This document shows, piece after piece, positions 63,601 through 64,000 of a stretch of DNA of 64,000 bases. The position numbers were made by a program, and so were the translations under genes. The number at the start of each line of letters is the position of its first letter. Position 1 is the first letter of the stretch. Below the pieces are notes generated by a model, which was not told where the DNA came from, searched no databases, and worked only from the letters and a program-made list of their open reading frames with translations. This DNA is from Euzebya sp051004735 (lineage in GTDB: Bacteria; Actinomycetota; Nitriliruptoria; Euzebyales; Euzebyaceae): contig JBPCKA010000075.1 of assembly GCA_051004735.1 (NCBI GenBank), forward strand, positions 1 to 64,000, read 5' to 3'.

Positions 63601-64000
63601 TGGCCGAGGAGATCACTCGGCTGGGTGCGACTCGGGCGGTGCTGCTGGGTGGCGTCAGCGCCTTGTCGGATCACGTGGTCGACGACCTCAACGCGTTGGG
63701 GATCAGCGACATCGTCAGGTTCGGCGGCAGCGACCGGTTCGACACCGCCGGTCAGGTCGCCGCGGCGGTGCTCGCACCCGCCTCGCGCGGGCTGGCTGCT
63801 TCACGCAGCTCCGCGGCGGCATCCGACGGTGACGTGCGCGTCCTGATCACCGAGGGTGCCAACGCCGATCCCGGCCGAGGGTGGCCGGACGCGCTCGGCG
63901 TGGGCCCGTGGGCGGCGCACACGCGCACACCGATCCTGCTGACCAACGCCACGGACCTGCCGCCGGCAACCCTCGACGCGCTCGCCGATCTCGGGGTGAC
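54651..64000 (+). CDS. Giant CSLREA / beta-helix / metzincin / CWB2 surface protein (3' end beyond window)
   Basis: Open from ATG 54651 to the edge, more than 3,116 codons; GAGGGGA lies before the start. Order: signal peptide (FVIALSVIAVVAVVGDQVAA); CSLREAID domain (about 50-60); some 1,000 residues of beta-helix repeats (NVISGN, GNLIGTD); HELGHNLNLGH zinc motif at 1320-1330 with Met-turn SVMNY (M1347), a metzincin protease; a Calx-beta domain (about 1520-1615); a second (SLRDAI) and third (CSLREALHAAN, near 2020) helix domain; cadherin-like domains (about 2550-2850); a Ser/Asp-Pro linker (2861-2920); CWB2 repeats from 2922. Secreted and wall-bound. Substrate unknown. Confidence 0.92.
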   Translation, partial: MGGTIRVGFRLRAFVIALSVIAVVAVVGDQVAAATTLTVTSADDVNDGTCDAGHCSLREAIDAANAAAGFDTIGFDIPGGVPLSIQPGSSLPAITDPVVIDGTTQPGWAGTPVVEISGVEAGFGVFGLEIVSGGSTVRGLVINDFSDTGIVLRGGGGNLIEGNYVGLDVTGTLDRGNGHDGIGILGSANNVIGGVTAPARNVISGNDNVGVNLLNGGSTGNRIEGNYIGTDQTGTLAVGQTLMGVLITAEVGRVDYASDNTIGGAAAGAGNVISGNGSHGVSIFRGARNSVAGNHIGTDATGTIAVPNGNAGVEINEADDSVIGGTGLGARNLISGNTVGVLIIADGEAATGNVVQGNFIGTSVAGDTALGNLDGVALELRNATSSGSVSGNLIGGDDLADGAADGVVDAANIISGNDGVGVVLAGSTVTGNQVHGNRIGTTRAGDAGLGNQGAGVLLTAKLGAEGSGAEANEIGGTAPGAGNTISGNNGRGVSIVSGSTLNLVLGNRVGTDVDGVTAVPNVGPGVFLRDVSSNAIGGSEPGEGNLISGNDEAGVEILADAGDASVNVVQGNLIGTDATGSVPVANGGSGVVIRTGHSSTPGLATQNQIGGLDFEDGAVDGVIGAGNVISGNVEHGVVVFGRTATLNRVEGNLVGTDLTGTSALANGGIGVLITGNGVDDGASSNVVGGVDSHNVISGNGVDGVHISAGASSNELLGNLIGTDFSGTFAVGNGRHGVAIIDASDNTIDGTAPLGRSLISGNAEVGILVSGAAAQNNKVTSSYIGTDIAGSMALPNGTAGVVVDHAGITDIGDAPPGGPTIGNLISGNPIGISLQDASASTIEANLIGTDAAGTAPIPNGIGISISGDVLANDIGGSSSVDQGNIISGNESDGIRIDQTGSLFFDGNISAQTEILNNRIGVDAAGAPMGNGGRGVAILASHGNRVGVDILGTRAPNEIAHNGSALGLQGHGVLVAEGQRNTIRFNSMHSNAGRGIDLGDDSWDVNDLGVVDTGANTRLNHPVVAGVEFTSTNRTITWFLFAAANTTYDFDYYINTVPDASGFGEGETHVFTEQLTTGPTGQLERSINFLASDRFVSATVTDPNGNTSEFSMIDTDGDAIGDAWETEGIDVDEDGVVDLDLPALGANPEHKDIFVEYDSMIGLAPHPDALDWAANGRPGENESFANVADALVQNPDGAKGIALHLDDGGDASIPQAPWPVVNADGWPAAFEPLQNGAAGGDHRDGTFGTPAERASANWPQIREARRLVYHYMVFAHSYGPTSSSGVADIRGPNIIVTLGTWAGEGANPFGGTREEQAGTLVHELGHNLNLGHGGSGDHTQYKPNYHSVMNYLWQTPKAGYASSWVLGYSHSAFPDIVEASIVEAAGFDGHVGHEVPIGPIFVGGARVAARLVDEEGGIDVNNDGDKTDTVPGDLNFMSDSNGDGVIDAADASPGETLTGQEDWSRLVYYFRESPNYEAAGSDADAIETNLTLDDEELLESIGDGPGDLILSHPLFLVDEASISGAAVVRVLREAGTEGTVTVDYTVTAGTATPGDDFEAVSGTLTFADVEYVATFTIPIRDDAVPEGTETINVTLSNPTGGAGLGHRPAAVVEIHDDDATTFVVTNTDDDGSGSLRDAITNANALSGLDVITFAIPGAGVQTIRPLSQLPNITDPVIIDGYTQPGASSNTAEVGSDAQILVELDGSLISAMGFRITGGGSTVRGLAMNRWVFTTIELSSGGGNVIEGNFIGTDPTGMFALRPTLAVSDRDGIEVRSGAGNRIGGPGPAQRNIIGGLPGSGIDLFVGGHLVQGNLIGLGADGTTPIGNDLFGVDSAGSTVNTIGGVLPGEGNVIANNAEMGVFNRASTVRGNEIFDNTGFGIGFDVRAPTFNDPGDNDAHQNYPVIESAIGGTGVVELSGRFNSRPGETFTIDLYASQLPHPSGYGEGAVYLGSDSLTTGPDGNIAFALTVPHDPSDGQVIAATVTNAAGLTSEFSARIGIDDVLSSPFLVTAVGDVDDGFCTPDHCSLREALHAANNHPGRDEIHFAIPGGGPHQIQVEDRSPHSFGLFGLPAITDPVVVDGYTQPGASANTQTVGTDAVLLIELKGLLSDPFGQFGSHENAGLVVLADDTTIRGLVINQFYAGVRVGELSHRRVLEVSGAVIAGNYLGTDPTGRFRRENVFGVVATGGTVVGGPLPGDRNVASGNFTGGILTEGGTVQGNYVGLNAAGTGALGNGRGVSVNNAYGIRAGTSADDPPLIGGTVPGAGNVVSANRGEGIIMDCLCVGYLIQGNIVGLDATATARQGNHRWGVDLEGGTGLVGGAAPGAGNVIAASSGIGIFIDADDSVVQGNIVGLMPDGSTSTVSRNQRGILVFSSGNLIGGTGPGEGNHIGSNTEYGIAVGFNGSSDSGNSILGNQIHDNGGLGIDLNRDGVTPNDPGDVDGGPNRRQNFPVITAASTTATHGLVSGTLESTSDAAFRIEVFVNTAADPSGFGEGEEPLGFVDVTTDAGGTALFTLSLPALTPGTVATATATGPDGSTSELSRGVEVVVTADQPPIANDDAAATFGGVPVAIPVLDNDVDHDGSLVPGSVTVTSPPTNGSAAPNPSTGEIEYAPAPGFEGSDGFSYTVEDDSGNVSNSAVVSIVVEPRNDAPLTLPDDATTVEDEAVVADVLGNDSDPDGSLDPDTVTVVSGPAAGTTSVNPLDGEITYTPFPDTNGVDDFSYTVADDEGAASAPTLVTVDVTPLNDAPFFVPGADVSAPQNAGPKTVAGWASGMSPGPADEAAQDLWFEIVSNSDPGLFSAGPTVDATTGDLTFTPQGTSSGVATVEVRLRDAGGTANGGVDSSPLHTLTITVVMVDEDTDPSPDPSPDPSPDPDPSPDPSPDPDPDPSPDPDPSPDPDPSPDPDPSPDPDPSPDPGPGGVTRLAGGTRVETSVRVAQAVFDAADTVVLAVSTNYPDALSGAPLAHMLSAPIVLTGGDGLDPVVAEEITRLGATRAVLLGGVSALSDHVVDDLNALGISDIVRFGGSDRFDTAGQVAAAVLAPASRGLAASRSSAAASDGDVRVLITEGANADPGRGWPDALGVGPWAAHTRTPILLTNATDLPPATLDALADLGV
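63231..63400 (+). repeat. Ser/Asp-Pro coding tandem repeat
   Basis: About 170 bases built from GACCCGAGCCCC and GACCCC units, coding for alternating DP and SP dipeptides. It forms a rigid extended linker between the ectodomains and the CWB2 anchor. Copy number of such repeats changes easily by slippage. Confidence 0.95.

Overview
The window is high-GC DNA from an actinobacterium. The support is mycothiol biosynthesis genes (mshA, mshD), a WhiB-free but otherwise typical actinobacterial set (HbhA-like protein, RsiG/AmfC-like protein, MshA-YbjN-ProC operon, GlnR-like regulator next to mshD), many GTG starts and probable leaderless promoters. Four separate proteins carry cell-wall-binding 2 (CWB2) repeats, one of them giant. 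That abundance, with the gene order, makes a deep-branching lineage such as Nitriliruptoria/Euzebya plausible; this is inference, not proof. Several neighbour pairs match the mycobacterial hbhA, mshA/Rv0487, proC/galE2/Rv0502 and glnR/mshD neighbourhoods as I remember them.

Layout. 1-3.2 kb is a scar: a cut IS1182-family element sits in a LuxR-type response regulator gene, followed by the stump of its histidine kinase, a headless membrane-protein gene and a methyltransferase fragment. 3.2-31 kb is mostly core genome: catalase; a minus-strand operon of acyl-CoA ligase, membrane protein, glutaredoxin-like protein, Rex and precorrin-2 dehydrogenase; a TIM-barrel isomerase; an FAD oxidase; a CWB2 surface protein; xseAB; an epimerase/acyltransferase pair; a deleted quinone oxidoreductase; an AcuC deacetylase; a BNR-propeller CWB2 protein; comB; mshA-ybjN-proC; HbhA with its XRE regulator; a toxin-antitoxin-like pair; rsiG-like gene, asparaginase, pyrophosphatase and YgfZ. 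31.7-34.5 kb carries zwf and pgl (oxidative pentose phosphate pathway) behind an unusual leader.

34.4-39.5 kb is the most interesting core block: an overlapping minus-strand operon that starts with an HTH protein fused to a TusA-like domain and continues with three small DsrE-fold proteins, APS reductase (CysH), a DUF4395/SseC-like membrane protein and a thioredoxin-like protein. The TusA-like domain lacks its CPxP cysteine and the three DsrE-like proteins lack the usual sulfur-carrying cysteine, so this looks like a sulfur-relay set reworked into a regulator. A promoter with a matched inverted repeat on both sides precedes it.

41.7-42.0 kb holds tRNA-Lys, tRNA-Asp and tRNA-Phe. An integrative element begins at tRNA-Phe: integrase, excisionase, an overlapping recombinase / XRE / recombinase-like trio and a MobF relaxase-helicase whose 3' side abuts an IS30 remnant. 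An IS3-family element then splits another CWB2 gene. From 54.65 kb to the right edge runs one gene of more than 3,100 codons: signal peptide, long CSLREA/parallel beta-helix repeats, an embedded metzincin-type protease, Calx-beta and cadherin-like domains, a Ser/Asp-Pro linker and CWB2 anchors; its 3' end lies outside the window.
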